Below are positions 16,595-22,816 of a DNA stretch of 42,430 bases, in pieces. Source of the DNA: a virus. The stretch covers positions 1-42,430 of the IMG/VR virus record IMGVR_UViG_3300050821_004187; one strand, written 5' to 3'. A program made the position numbers and the translations under genes. The notes below the pieces were generated by a model. The model was not told the DNA's origin. It did not search any database and worked only from the letters and a program-made list of their open reading frames with translations. Position 1 is the stretch's first letter; every line of letters begins with the position of its first letter.

Positions 16595-17181
16595 ACGGCA
16601 CCGACGTCACCCCCGTCCACCTCGGCACCGGCGAGGTCCTCGAGCGCCTCAACGAGCAGCCCGCCGACACCCTCGCCGAGGCCTTGCACCTCGTGCTCGA
16701 GCGGGAGGCCGAGGCCAAGCGGTGGGCCGACGCGCTCGCGGTCGAACTTCGCCGCCGCCTCGCGATCCGCCAGACCAAGCTCGCCGTGTTCGGCGAGTGG
16801 GAGGTCGAGGCCTCGACGAGCCGCGAGAGCGTCTGGGACGGCGACGAGCTCGAGGCGGCGCTCCAGCAGCTCGTCGACGAGGGCGTGGTCCGCGCCGCGG
16901 ACGTCGCCGACGTGATCACCCGCGAGCCAGTCGTCGCGCGGAGCAAGGCCAAGGCGCTGCTCGCCCGCCTCACCGGCGACGCGCACGACGCCGTCCAGGC
17001 GACCTGCAGCTGGCGGGAGAAGCCCGGCAAGTTGACCGTCGTGCGATCGGTCCAACTGCCCGCGCCCGCGCCGCCGGACCCATCACCCGACGGCAGCGGG
17101 CGCACCCCTGACGCCGCGTCCGCCCCCGTGTCGGAACCGGCGCCCTCCCCAACCCTGACCCCCGAGGAGTTGTTCTCATGA
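16591..17181 (+). CDS. Unknown early protein upstream of recombination module
   Basis: A 196-aa protein. The first half is helical and charged (ALHLVLEREAEAKRWADALA, LRRRLAIRQTKLAVF); the middle has GEWEVEAS and VWDGDELEAALQQLVDEGVV; the C-terminal 40 residues are Pro/Ser-rich and probably disordered. It occupies the position where phages often place a protein paired with a ssDNA annealing protein, but I do not recognise the family. Starts at ATG 16591 overlapping the previous TGA; ends overlapping the next ATG. Confidence 0.7.
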   Translation: MNGTDVTPVHLGTGEVLERLNEQPADTLAEALHLVLEREAEAKRWADALAVELRRRLAIRQTKLAVFGEWEVEASTSRESVWDGDELEAALQQLVDEGVVRAADVADVITREPVVARSKAKALLARLTGDAHDAVQATCSWREKPGKLTVVRSVQLPAPAPPDPSPDGSGRTPDAASAPVSEPAPSPTLTPEELFS

Positions 17182-18128
17182 CCTCCACCGCGCTCGAGCG
17201 CGCCCACGACCCCGACGTCGCCCTCTTCGCCGGCGCCACCGCTGGCGAGATCATCGGCGCCGCGACCGACGCCGCCAACGAATTCATGGCGGTCGTCAAG
17301 GCCAAGAGGATGTCCCGCCGGATCGGCGACAACGATCACATCCAGATCGAGGCGTGGCAGACGATCGGAGCGCTGACCGGCGTGCTCGCCGACGACGGCG
17401 AGGTCACCGAGCTCCCCTGGCCCGCGATGGAGCCGATCGACCACGAGCCGCCCCCGCCCGGGCCCGAGCCCAGGCGCCGGGAGTCGGCCGAGTGGCAGAC
17501 GTGGAAGGACGCCGACACCGTCCACCGCGCGTGGGCGCTGCACCGCGACATGCTCGCCGCCCGCGCGAGAGGCCTCGCGTTCGGCTTCAAGGCCTCCTTC
17601 CACGCGACCAAGAACGGCAACCCCGTCGGCTGGGGCGAGGGCCGCTGCACCCGCGGCGAGGCGAGCAAGGTCCATCAGGACGACTACGCGCTGTCGTCGA
17701 TGGCCCAGACCCGCGGGCAGTCCCGCGCGCTCGGCGCCCCGCTGAAGTTCGTGGTCAAGCTCGCCGGATACGAGACGACGCCAGCGGAGGAGCTGGACGG
17801 CGCCACCGGTTCGAGCGCCCCCGCGGCGGGCGACGGCGCCCCCGTTCCGCCGTGGGGGCCAGTGGCCGACGACGCCGCCGAGAACGCCGCCGCCGAATCG
17901 GTCAAGCAGATCGGCGGCGTCGACGGCGCCCCGTTCATCCTGGCCATGGGCCAGTACTTCGACGGCGTCCCGCAGGCCTGCGTCGTGATGCTCCGCGGTC
18001 TCGCCCGGTACATCAGCGACGCTCGAGCGGCCGGCGGCGGCACGGCTGAGAATGCCCCGCCGCCAGCCGCGCAGTCTGCCTACCACAACCCGCCCGCGCC
18101 GACACCCGGAGAGGGGGCCCAGCCGTGA
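17178..18128 (+). CDS. Conserved phage protein, probable ssDNA recombination factor
   Basis: A 316-aa protein. Two segments recall a family I have seen in actinophages: DHIQIEAWQTIGALTGVL (about 54-71) and DDYALSSMAQTRGQSRALGA (about 170-190) followed by VVKLAGYETTPAEE. The second segment has the Ala-Gln-Thr-Arg...Arg-Ala pattern seen in Rad52/ERF-like annealing proteins, but no firm homology can be claimed. A Pro-rich linker lies at about 90-105 and the C-terminal 110 residues are less conserved-looking. Immediate coupling to an SSB-like gene supports a role in homologous recombination or replication. Confidence 0.6.
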   Translation: MTSTALERAHDPDVALFAGATAGEIIGAATDAANEFMAVVKAKRMSRRIGDNDHIQIEAWQTIGALTGVLADDGEVTELPWPAMEPIDHEPPPPGPEPRRRESAEWQTWKDADTVHRAWALHRDMLAARARGLAFGFKASFHATKNGNPVGWGEGRCTRGEASKVHQDDYALSSMAQTRGQSRALGAPLKFVVKLAGYETTPAEELDGATGSSAPAAGDGAPVPPWGPVADDAAENAAAESVKQIGGVDGAPFILAMGQYFDGVPQACVVMLRGLARYISDARAAGGGTAENAPPPAAQSAYHNPPAPTPGEGAQP

Positions 18129-18631
18129 GCTTCGACGACTTCAAGACCGAGGACGGCGGCGAGCCCGTCGACGGCGAGCACACCGCGTGGCTCGAGCACG
18201 CCGTGGTCCGCGACACCCGCAACGGCAAGGCGATCAAGTGCGAGTGGCGGACCACCGACCTCGCCTACTACTGGGAGTCGTGGCACAACACGTCCGGCGG
18301 CGGGAAGGCCCGCACCCAGGACCTCCTCGGCAAGCTCGGGATCGACCTCGAGCAGCTGAGCGGCTGGGACGAGCTCGAGGACGAGCTCGCCCAGACCGAG
18401 GACCGCGCCTACATCGTCAAGGTCTCGCGCAACGGCAGCTTCGTGAACACCGCGATCGTCGAGCGCAGCACCGGGGTCCAGACCGACCTGCCGATCAACA
18501 CCACCGGCCTCCCGGAGCCCCGCACCGCCGCACCTCCCCCCGGCCCCGCTGGCGGACTATTCGACGAGGCGTCCCCCGCGGCGCCCGTCCCCGCCGGCGG
18601 GATCTTCGACGACGACGACATCCCGTTCTGA
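18125..18631 (+). CDS. SSB-like protein with acidic DDDDIPF tail
   Basis: A 168-aa protein. The first about 110 residues form a beta-rich domain (WLEHAVVRDTRNGKAIKCEW, RAYIVKVSRNGSFVNTAI). A Pro/Gly/Ala linker follows (about 125-155), and the last residues are FDDDDIPF. This closely matches the C-terminal tip of bacterial SSB (DDDIPF), which recruits repair and replication enzymes. The fold of the N-terminus cannot be confirmed as OB by eye; it may be a phage-type substitute as in DUF669-like proteins. It overlaps the upstream recombination gene by four bases. Likely role: coating ssDNA and recruiting host SSB partners. Confidence 0.75.
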   Translation: MSFDDFKTEDGGEPVDGEHTAWLEHAVVRDTRNGKAIKCEWRTTDLAYYWESWHNTSGGGKARTQDLLGKLGIDLEQLSGWDELEDELAQTEDRAYIVKVSRNGSFVNTAIVERSTGVQTDLPINTTGLPEPRTAAPPPGPAGGLFDEASPAAPVPAGGIFDDDDIPF

Positions 18632-18634
18632 GCC

Positions 18635-19192
18635 ACGGGCGGTCCGGGACCATGCCCGAGGTGCGGCCAGGAGGCCGACGAGCTCCAGTTCTCGTTCGCC
18701 GCCGGACAGGTCGTGTGCGAGCGCTGCCACTGCCGCGCCGCGCCGCCCGCGAGCCCGGCGGCCAGGCGGTACCGGCGCCCGAAGCCACCGCCCCCGCCGA
18801 AGCCGAGCCGCTACGCGCAGCTCGTCGAGGACGTCCTGACCGTCCTGAAGCGCTCGAGCATGGAGGTCACCGGCTGGGAGTGGTCGATCGGCGGGCTCGG
18901 CACCGGAGAGGGCGTCTTCACCGGCTGGTGCCCGGTCTGCACCCGGGGACTCGTGACCTTCCAGCTGCTCAACACCGACCCGCCGCGCGCCCGCCTCGCC
19001 GGGTGCGACAACGGCTGCGTCCCTGAGCTGATCCGCGAGGCGATATGGCCCCAGCCGAACGAACCATCGACATCACCGCCGACGACGTCGACCGACGCAA
19101 GCGCCGACGAGACCTCGGGAAGGCCCGCCCCAAGGGCGTCCTCCCACGCCTCCCCGGAGGTCGCGACCTCGAGCAGCTCCGCGACTGGCTGA
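18635..19192 (+). CDS. Zinc-ribbon protein with non-canonical or missing start
   Basis: In this frame, directly after the SSB-like stop (18629-18631), the chain reads CPRCGQEADELQFSFAAG and CERCHC, a plausible four-cysteine zinc ribbon, and later WCPVCTRGL and CDNGC, a second cysteine cluster. No ATG, GTG or TTG precedes the first cluster; an ACG lies at 18635, where ATG would be expected. The first standard start is GTG 18713, inside the ribbon. Downstream of about 19045 the frame overlaps the next gene and reads like shadow (Ser/Thr/Pro-rich). The paired zinc clusters suggest nucleic-acid binding, possibly replication. Confidence 0.55.
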   Translation, partial: TGGPGPCPRCGQEADELQFSFAAGQVVCERCHCRAAPPASPAARRYRRPKPPPPPKPSRYAQLVEDVLTVLKRSSMEVTGWEWSIGGLGTGEGVFTGWCPVCTRGLVTFQLLNTDPPRARLAGCDNGCVPELIREAIWPQPNEPSTSPPTTSTDASADETSGRPAPRASSHASPEVATSSSSATG

Positions 19193-19956
19193 ACCTCGCG
19201 TTCCGCCCAGGCGACGAGTACCGCGTCGATGTCTTCGAGCGCGCCGGGCGCCAGCGCGCCGACCCGTGCTCACTCACGTTCCGATCGGGCCGCGACACCG
19301 CGACCTACCGCTGGTCGTTGCAGTCGCAGCTGATCGGCCCGCAGCTGCGCGCCAACGTCCTCGCGATCACCGACGGCTGGTGTGACATGCCGCACCTCAC
19401 CGGCTCGGAGCAGGACGACGTCTGGGCGGCGCTGGTCAAGCTCGGGAAAGTCATCAGCGAGGTCGACGACCGCGACGAGGCGCGCAAGTGGGTCCAGAAC
19501 ATCCTCGATGCCGCGAGCCCGCTGCGCGGGTACACGCTCGTCCCCGACGGTCGCCACGACGCGCTGATGGCGCTCCGCAACCACGGCGAGTTCAAGCGCC
19601 CCGACGCCGAGCTGTTCGTCCGCCCGAGCGAGGAGAACGGCCTACGGCGCCCCGTGCGGTTCGTCGATGAAAAGACCGGCGACCAGTTCATCCGCGCCGG
19701 GGAGACCATCACGTTCATTCGCTACGTCGCCGGGGAGCGCAACCTGCAGGGCTCGACCCTCCGGGCCCGGCTGGCCGAGATCGGCGTCGAGGCGGTCCGG
19801 TTCGAGCACCACCTCAACCCGCACCCGAAGGCGATCCTCTACCAGCTGCCCGCGGACCTCGTCGAGTACGTCGAGGCGGTCTCCCCGACCCCGGCGCGGA
19901 GCCCGAAGCAGCAGTCGCTGATCGACAACGAGAGAGCAAGCAGATGGCCCGCTTAG
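19045..19956 (+). CDS. Unknown early protein, possible replication factor
   Basis: A 303-aa protein of unrecognised family. It starts with a basic, polar stretch (DDVDRRKRRRDLGKARPKG), continues with LRDWLNLAFRPGDEYRVDVF, a mixed alpha/beta middle (DDVWAALVKLGKVISEVDDR) and a C-terminal domain with TITFIRYVAGERNLQG and IGVEAVRFEHHLNPHPKAIL. It follows SSB and zinc-ribbon genes, so a replication role is plausible by position; no Walker or primase motif is visible. ATG 19045 overlaps the preceding frame by 148 bases; the two could also be one product joined by frameshift. Confidence 0.65.
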   Translation: MAPAERTIDITADDVDRRKRRRDLGKARPKGVLPRLPGGRDLEQLRDWLNLAFRPGDEYRVDVFERAGRQRADPCSLTFRSGRDTATYRWSLQSQLIGPQLRANVLAITDGWCDMPHLTGSEQDDVWAALVKLGKVISEVDDRDEARKWVQNILDAASPLRGYTLVPDGRHDALMALRNHGEFKRPDAELFVRPSEENGLRRPVRFVDEKTGDQFIRAGETITFIRYVAGERNLQGSTLRARLAEIGVEAVRFEHHLNPHPKAILYQLPADLVEYVEAVSPTPARSPKQQSLIDNERASRWPA

Positions 19957-19966
19957 CCAGCAAGCA

Positions 19967-20071
19967 GCTCTCCCGCTCTCCCGCGTACACCCCAACTAGC
20001 TGTAAAGGAGAGATGACGGATGTCGACTTCTAGCCCCTTAACTCCTGGGGTACGCGGGAGAGCGGGAGAGC
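19967..20071. repeat. 22-bp perfect inverted repeat around AT-richer loop
   Basis: Bases 19967-19988 (GCTCTCCCGCTCTCCC then GCGTAC) are the exact reverse complement of 20050-20071. The 61-base interval between them is clearly less GC-rich than the genome and contains AACTAGCTGTAAAGGAG and CTTCTAGCCCCTTAACTCC. It sits between two early genes. Possible roles are a replication origin, a protein-binding cruciform or an RNA switch that hides the Shine-Dalgarno at 20005-20010. Confidence 0.85.
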
Positions 20072-20109
20072 CCGCTAGCCCGAACCCAGCTAACGGCAAG
20101 CGCTCATGA
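20020..20109 (+). CDS. Possible 29-aa leader-type peptide
   Basis: ATG 20020 has AAGGAG at 20005-20010 with a good nine-base spacing, and the frame ends with TGA 20107-20109 overlapping the ATG of the next gene (20106), the coupling style used throughout. The product is Ser/Pro/Gly/Arg-rich (MSTSSPLTPGVRG at the start). It uses TTA and AGA codons, unlike neighbours, because it runs through the right arm of the inverted repeat. An alternative six-codon ORF starts at 20013. It may be a coupling leader rather than a functional peptide. Confidence 0.4.
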   Translation: MSTSSPLTPGVRGRAGEPASPNPANGKRS

Positions 20110-20462
20110 GCGGGATCGTCGCCAGGATCCTGACCGCCCTCGCCTCGATCGGCGGCGCGCTCCACGCCGCCCCCCGGAAGCTCGACCCGCCGGCGCCGCC
20201 GATGGCGACGGCGATCGCCTCGTGGTACGACGAGGACGGCCCAGGCGCCTGCGGCTACGGCGCCCAGGAGGGCCTGCGGTTCGCGAGCTTGATCCTCACG
20301 TGCGGCACGAAGATCTGGATCTGCCACAGCGGGTGCGTGACCGCGACGATGGCCGACCACGGCCCCTACGTCGCCGGGCGCACGTTCGACCTCAACGTCA
20401 ACCTCCGCGACGCGATCAGCTGCACCGACCTCTGCACCGTCCGCTGGAGGGTCATCCCGTGA
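20106..20462 (+). CDS. RlpA-like double-psi beta-barrel protein with signal segment
   Basis: A 118-aa protein. Residues about 1-22 are a hydrophobic N-terminus that could be a signal peptide (IVARILTALASIGGALHAA). The rest resembles the RlpA double-psi beta-barrel: ATAIASWYDEDGPGACGYG, then GLRFASLILTCG, and TATMADHGPYVAGRTFDLN, with the Asp-His-Gly-Pro and Arg-x-Phe-Asp-Leu elements of the family. Four to five cysteines may form disulfides outside the cell. RlpA proteins act on peptidoglycan lacking stem peptides. It is unusual to find it in the early region rather than with lysis genes. Confidence 0.72.
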   Translation: MSGIVARILTALASIGGALHAAPRKLDPPAPPMATAIASWYDEDGPGACGYGAQEGLRFASLILTCGTKIWICHSGCVTATMADHGPYVAGRTFDLNVNLRDAISCTDLCTVRWRVIP

Positions 20463-20728
20463 GCGAGTTCTGCACGACCTGCAAGGCGCCGATCCTGTGG
20501 GCCATCACCAGCGGCGGGCACCCGATGCCGATCAACCCCGACCTCGTCGCCGACGGCAACCTGCGCCTTGAGCACGGCCCCGGCGCGATGCCGCACGTCT
20601 TCGTGGTCCCGCCGTCGCAGCGCGAGCCCGGGGAGATGCTCTACGTCGCGCACTTCCGAACCTGCCCCTACGCCGACCAACACCGGCGGCCACGACGAGG
20701 AGGATCAGATGTACCCCGCACCACCTGA
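20459..20728 (+). CDS. Small zinc-ribbon protein
   Basis: An 89-aa protein. FCTTCKAPILWAITSGGHPM (about residues 4-23) matches the very common phage pattern Cys-x2-Cys...Trp-Ala-x-Thr...Gly-x-x-Met-Pro; two later candidate ligands lie in HFRTCPYADQH. Function is unknown; zinc and nucleic-acid binding are likely. GTG 20459 gives a GTGA overlap with the previous stop. The last 20 bases overlap the next gene. Confidence 0.72.
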   Translation: MSEFCTTCKAPILWAITSGGHPMPINPDLVADGNLRLEHGPGAMPHVFVVPPSQREPGEMLYVAHFRTCPYADQHRRPRRGGSDVPRTT

Positions 20729-21575
20729 TCACGATCCCAAGTACGACATCGGCGACGGTCGCCACCGGTGGTGCGCCGCCGTGATGCGCGGCGAGCCGCG
20801 AGACCTCCGCTGCGACGTGATCAGCCCGACCGGCCACGCGCTGCGGATCATCCCGGTGCGCGAGCTCCGGATCGACGATGACGTTCAGTTCGACTTCGCC
20901 TACGAGGAGCGGCGAGCCCGCGCGATGGCGATCAACTGGGACGAGCGGCTGGTCGGCGTGCTTACGGTCTTCCCGCTCGGGAACGGCGGGTTCAGCACCC
21001 CCGTCAAGATGGCGATCAAGCTCGGCCTCGACCGCGACCGCCGCCGGGTCCGCGCCGTCGAATCGTTCCTCGCCGCCACGGTCAAGGGCGAGCCCGTGCC
21101 GCTGACGATCCAGCGCCTCTGGGCCAACGCCGGGTTCACGATCGGGAAGGGCAACAGCACCCGGGACGAGAAGGGCATCATCGAGGCGGTCAGCGCCCTC
21201 GAGGGGATCTGGGCGCGGGCCGGCGAGAACGGGACGCGACGCACGGCGCTGCTGGCCGCGAACTGGAAAGGCGAGGCGAGCTCGACCAACGCCGACTGGC
21301 TCACCGCCCTGTCGCTGCTTGTCCGGGACGGGTACGACGAGCGGCTCACCGACGCCGCCCAGGCCCGGCTGTTCGAGAGCATCCCCGCACTCGAGCTCAG
21401 ACGAGCCCGGGGCACGGTCGCCGCCGCCCAGCAGAGCATCAGCCACACCGGCAGCCGACACGGCGCGGGGCCCGTGGCCTACGCGATCGCGACGGCGCTG
21501 CGGAAGCGCACCGGCCTACGCCAACGCCCGGTCCAACGGACCAACCCCAAGGGCGGGAACGCGAAGCCGATCTGA
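20709..21575 (+). CDS. ParB-like / DGQHR-type protein with rearranged motif order
   Basis: A 288-aa protein. Near its N-terminus it reads YDIGDGRHRWCAAVMRGEP and then RCDV, equivalent to the strand-turn-helix with DGxHR that normally follows the first part of a ParB-like domain. The normally preceding part comes after it: IPVRELRIDDDVQFDFAYE, MAINWDERLVGVLTVF. The C-terminal region (KGEPVPLTIQRLWANAGF) fits the usual extension. So the conserved elements appear in swapped order. ATG 20709 has GAGGAGGAT upstream. ParB-like phage proteins are often nucleases or regulators; the activity here is unknown. Confidence 0.65.
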   Translation: MYPAPPDHDPKYDIGDGRHRWCAAVMRGEPRDLRCDVISPTGHALRIIPVRELRIDDDVQFDFAYEERRARAMAINWDERLVGVLTVFPLGNGGFSTPVKMAIKLGLDRDRRRVRAVESFLAATVKGEPVPLTIQRLWANAGFTIGKGNSTRDEKGIIEAVSALEGIWARAGENGTRRTALLAANWKGEASSTNADWLTALSLLVRDGYDERLTDAAQARLFESIPALELRRARGTVAAAQQSISHTGSRHGAGPVAYAIATALRKRTGLRQRPVQRTNPKGGNAKPI

Positions 21576-21811
21576 TGACCCAGACCGGCTACACCACGGC
21601 CCGGGAGCACGCGATCCGCGCGAGCGAGCTGCTGAACGGCGTCGACCACCTAGACGACCGGCTGCAGAACATGAGCGAGGACGAGCGGCTCCGGGTCTAC
21701 ATCGCCGGCGGCAACGCCAAGGCCAACGCGCAGATGACCTTCTGGCGAGATCTCGCGCTCGCGCACGCCCAGACTGCGCTCGCGCTCGCCGCCACCGAGG
21801 ACCCGCAATGA
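21575..21811 (+). CDS. Small helical protein, unknown
   Basis: A 78-aa, mostly helical protein (AREHAIRASELLNGVDHLDD, WRDLALAHAQTALALAA). I do not recognise it; it resembles in general character the small phage proteins with a hydrophobic heptad pattern. TGATG coupling with the previous gene, ATGA with the next. Confidence 0.7.
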   Translation: MTQTGYTTAREHAIRASELLNGVDHLDDRLQNMSEDERLRVYIAGGNAKANAQMTFWRDLALAHAQTALALAATEDPQ

Positions 21812-22041
21812 CCCAGACACGCCTGATCGGATTCGAGGCGGCGGCGCTGCGCGGCGCCGACCTCCTGAGCGACGAGGAGCTCGCCGGGAAGCTCGCCGAG
21901 CTCGTCGACATCGTCGCGACCGGCGACGACGACCACGAGCGCGTCCAAGACCTCCGCGAGCTCGCCGCCGTCTGCCTCGTCGCCGCCCGGCGCCTCGGCG
22001 CCGACCGCGACGCCGCCGTCCGGCCGAGGACCCCGAGATGA
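21808..22041 (+). CDS. Small helical protein, unknown
   Basis: A 77-aa acidic helical protein (SDEELAGKLAELVDIVATG, VQDLRELAAVCLVAARRLG). Its opening MTQT is the same as that of the preceding small gene, which may mean an old duplication, but the rest does not align by eye. ATG 21808 overlaps the previous stop by four bases. Confidence 0.7.
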   Translation: MTQTRLIGFEAAALRGADLLSDEELAGKLAELVDIVATGDDDHERVQDLRELAAVCLVAARRLGADRDAAVRPRTPR

Positions 22042-22391
22042 CCGGCGGCAGCCGATCCCGGGACAAGGGCGCCGCCGGCGAGCTCGAGGTCCTGCAGCTG
22101 GTCCGAGTGTGGTGGCCTCGCGCGACCCGCAACTTCGCGTCGGGCGCCGCCGGGAACAGCGACATCGCGAACGGGCCCGCGCACACCGTGATCGAGTCCA
22201 AGCGGACCGAGCGGCTGCGACTCCGGGACGCGTGGCGGCAGGTCGCCGCGGACGCCCAGGCGGCGGGGGTCGGGACGCTGCCGATCCTCGCGACCCGCTG
22301 GTCGGGGAACCGATACGAGATGCCGCCGTGGCTCGCGATCACCGAGCTCGAGGAGCTCCTCTCGCTGATCGCGCTCCGGGAGCAGCGGTGA
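22038..22391 (+). CDS. Holliday-junction-resolvase-like PD-(D/E)XK nuclease
   Basis: A 117-aa protein. Motifs of the archaeal/phage Hjc-type resolvase fold are visible: an N-terminal RSRDKGAAGELEVLQL with the conserved Lys-Gly...Glu, FASGAAGNSDIAN with an Asp in the first strand, HTVIESKRTERL containing the Glu-x-Lys pair, and a helix with DAWRQVAADAQAAG. Length suits the family (about 110-140 aa). It would resolve branched DNA during recombination or before packaging. Coupled to small genes on both sides by four-base overlaps. Confidence 0.8.
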   Translation: MTGGSRSRDKGAAGELEVLQLVRVWWPRATRNFASGAAGNSDIANGPAHTVIESKRTERLRLRDAWRQVAADAQAAGVGTLPILATRWSGNRYEMPPWLAITELEELLSLIALREQR

Positions 22392-22564
22392 AGATCACCT
22401 GCAGCTGGACCGGCAAGCAGGCCTACGGCTCGATCGAACGGGCCCTGGTGTTCGCCGCCAAGATCAGCACCCAGGAGGGGAAGCCGTACCGGCCCTACAA
22501 GTGCAACCGATGCGGCTGCTACCACCTCAGCTCGAAGCCGAACCGGTGGTGGCGGGCGTCGTGA
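22388..22564 (+). CDS. Tiny zinc-finger protein
   Basis: A 58-aa basic protein. The C-terminal half YRPYKCNRCGCYHLSSKP is a compact Cys-x2-Cys-x-Cys...His arrangement found in many small phage proteins; an additional Cys sits near the N-terminus. Nucleic-acid binding is likely; function unknown. The GTG start overlaps the previous TGA. Confidence 0.72.
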   Translation: MKITCSWTGKQAYGSIERALVFAAKISTQEGKPYRPYKCNRCGCYHLSSKPNRWWRAS

Positions 22565-22815
22565 TCGACCCGGCGATCGCCAGCCTGTTCGTCGAGCTCG
22601 CCGGGGAGGTCGAGCGCCAGGACGGCAAGCACGGCCCGTTCGAGGGGACGCGCCTCGGCGCCTCGAGGCTGGCGCTGGCATGCATCGAGGACGAGCTCGA
22701 CGAGGCCTACGACGCTTGGCGCGACGAGCGGCAGGCGGTCGTGTGGGACCACACCCGGACCGAGGTCCTGCAGATCGCCGCGGTCGCGATCCGCGCCCTC
22801 CGGGACGCGCTGTGA
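22561..22815 (+). CDS. MazG-like / all-alpha NTP pyrophosphatase-type protein
   Basis: An 84-aa, all-helical protein. The pair of helices with CIEDELDEAYDAWRDE and RTEVLQIAAVAIRALRD shows the Glu-x2-Glu-x3 and Glu/Asp pattern of small phage MazG-like proteins, which may bind metal and hydrolyse nucleotides. It is shorter than classical MazG, so catalysis cannot be assumed. GTG 22561 overlaps the TGA of the zinc-finger gene; the frame upstream is shadow. Confidence 0.65.
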   Translation: MIDPAIASLFVELAGEVERQDGKHGPFEGTRLGASRLALACIEDELDEAYDAWRDERQAVVWDHTRTEVLQIAAVAIRALRDAL

Positions 22816-22816
22816 C

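Noticed and set aside
20013-20033. Six-codon ORF MTDVDF inside the inverted-repeat loop as main leader peptide
   Set aside because: Only two bases separate the Shine-Dalgarno from its ATG; ATG 20020, nine bases away and coupled to the next gene, is the better start. Kept only as an alternative.
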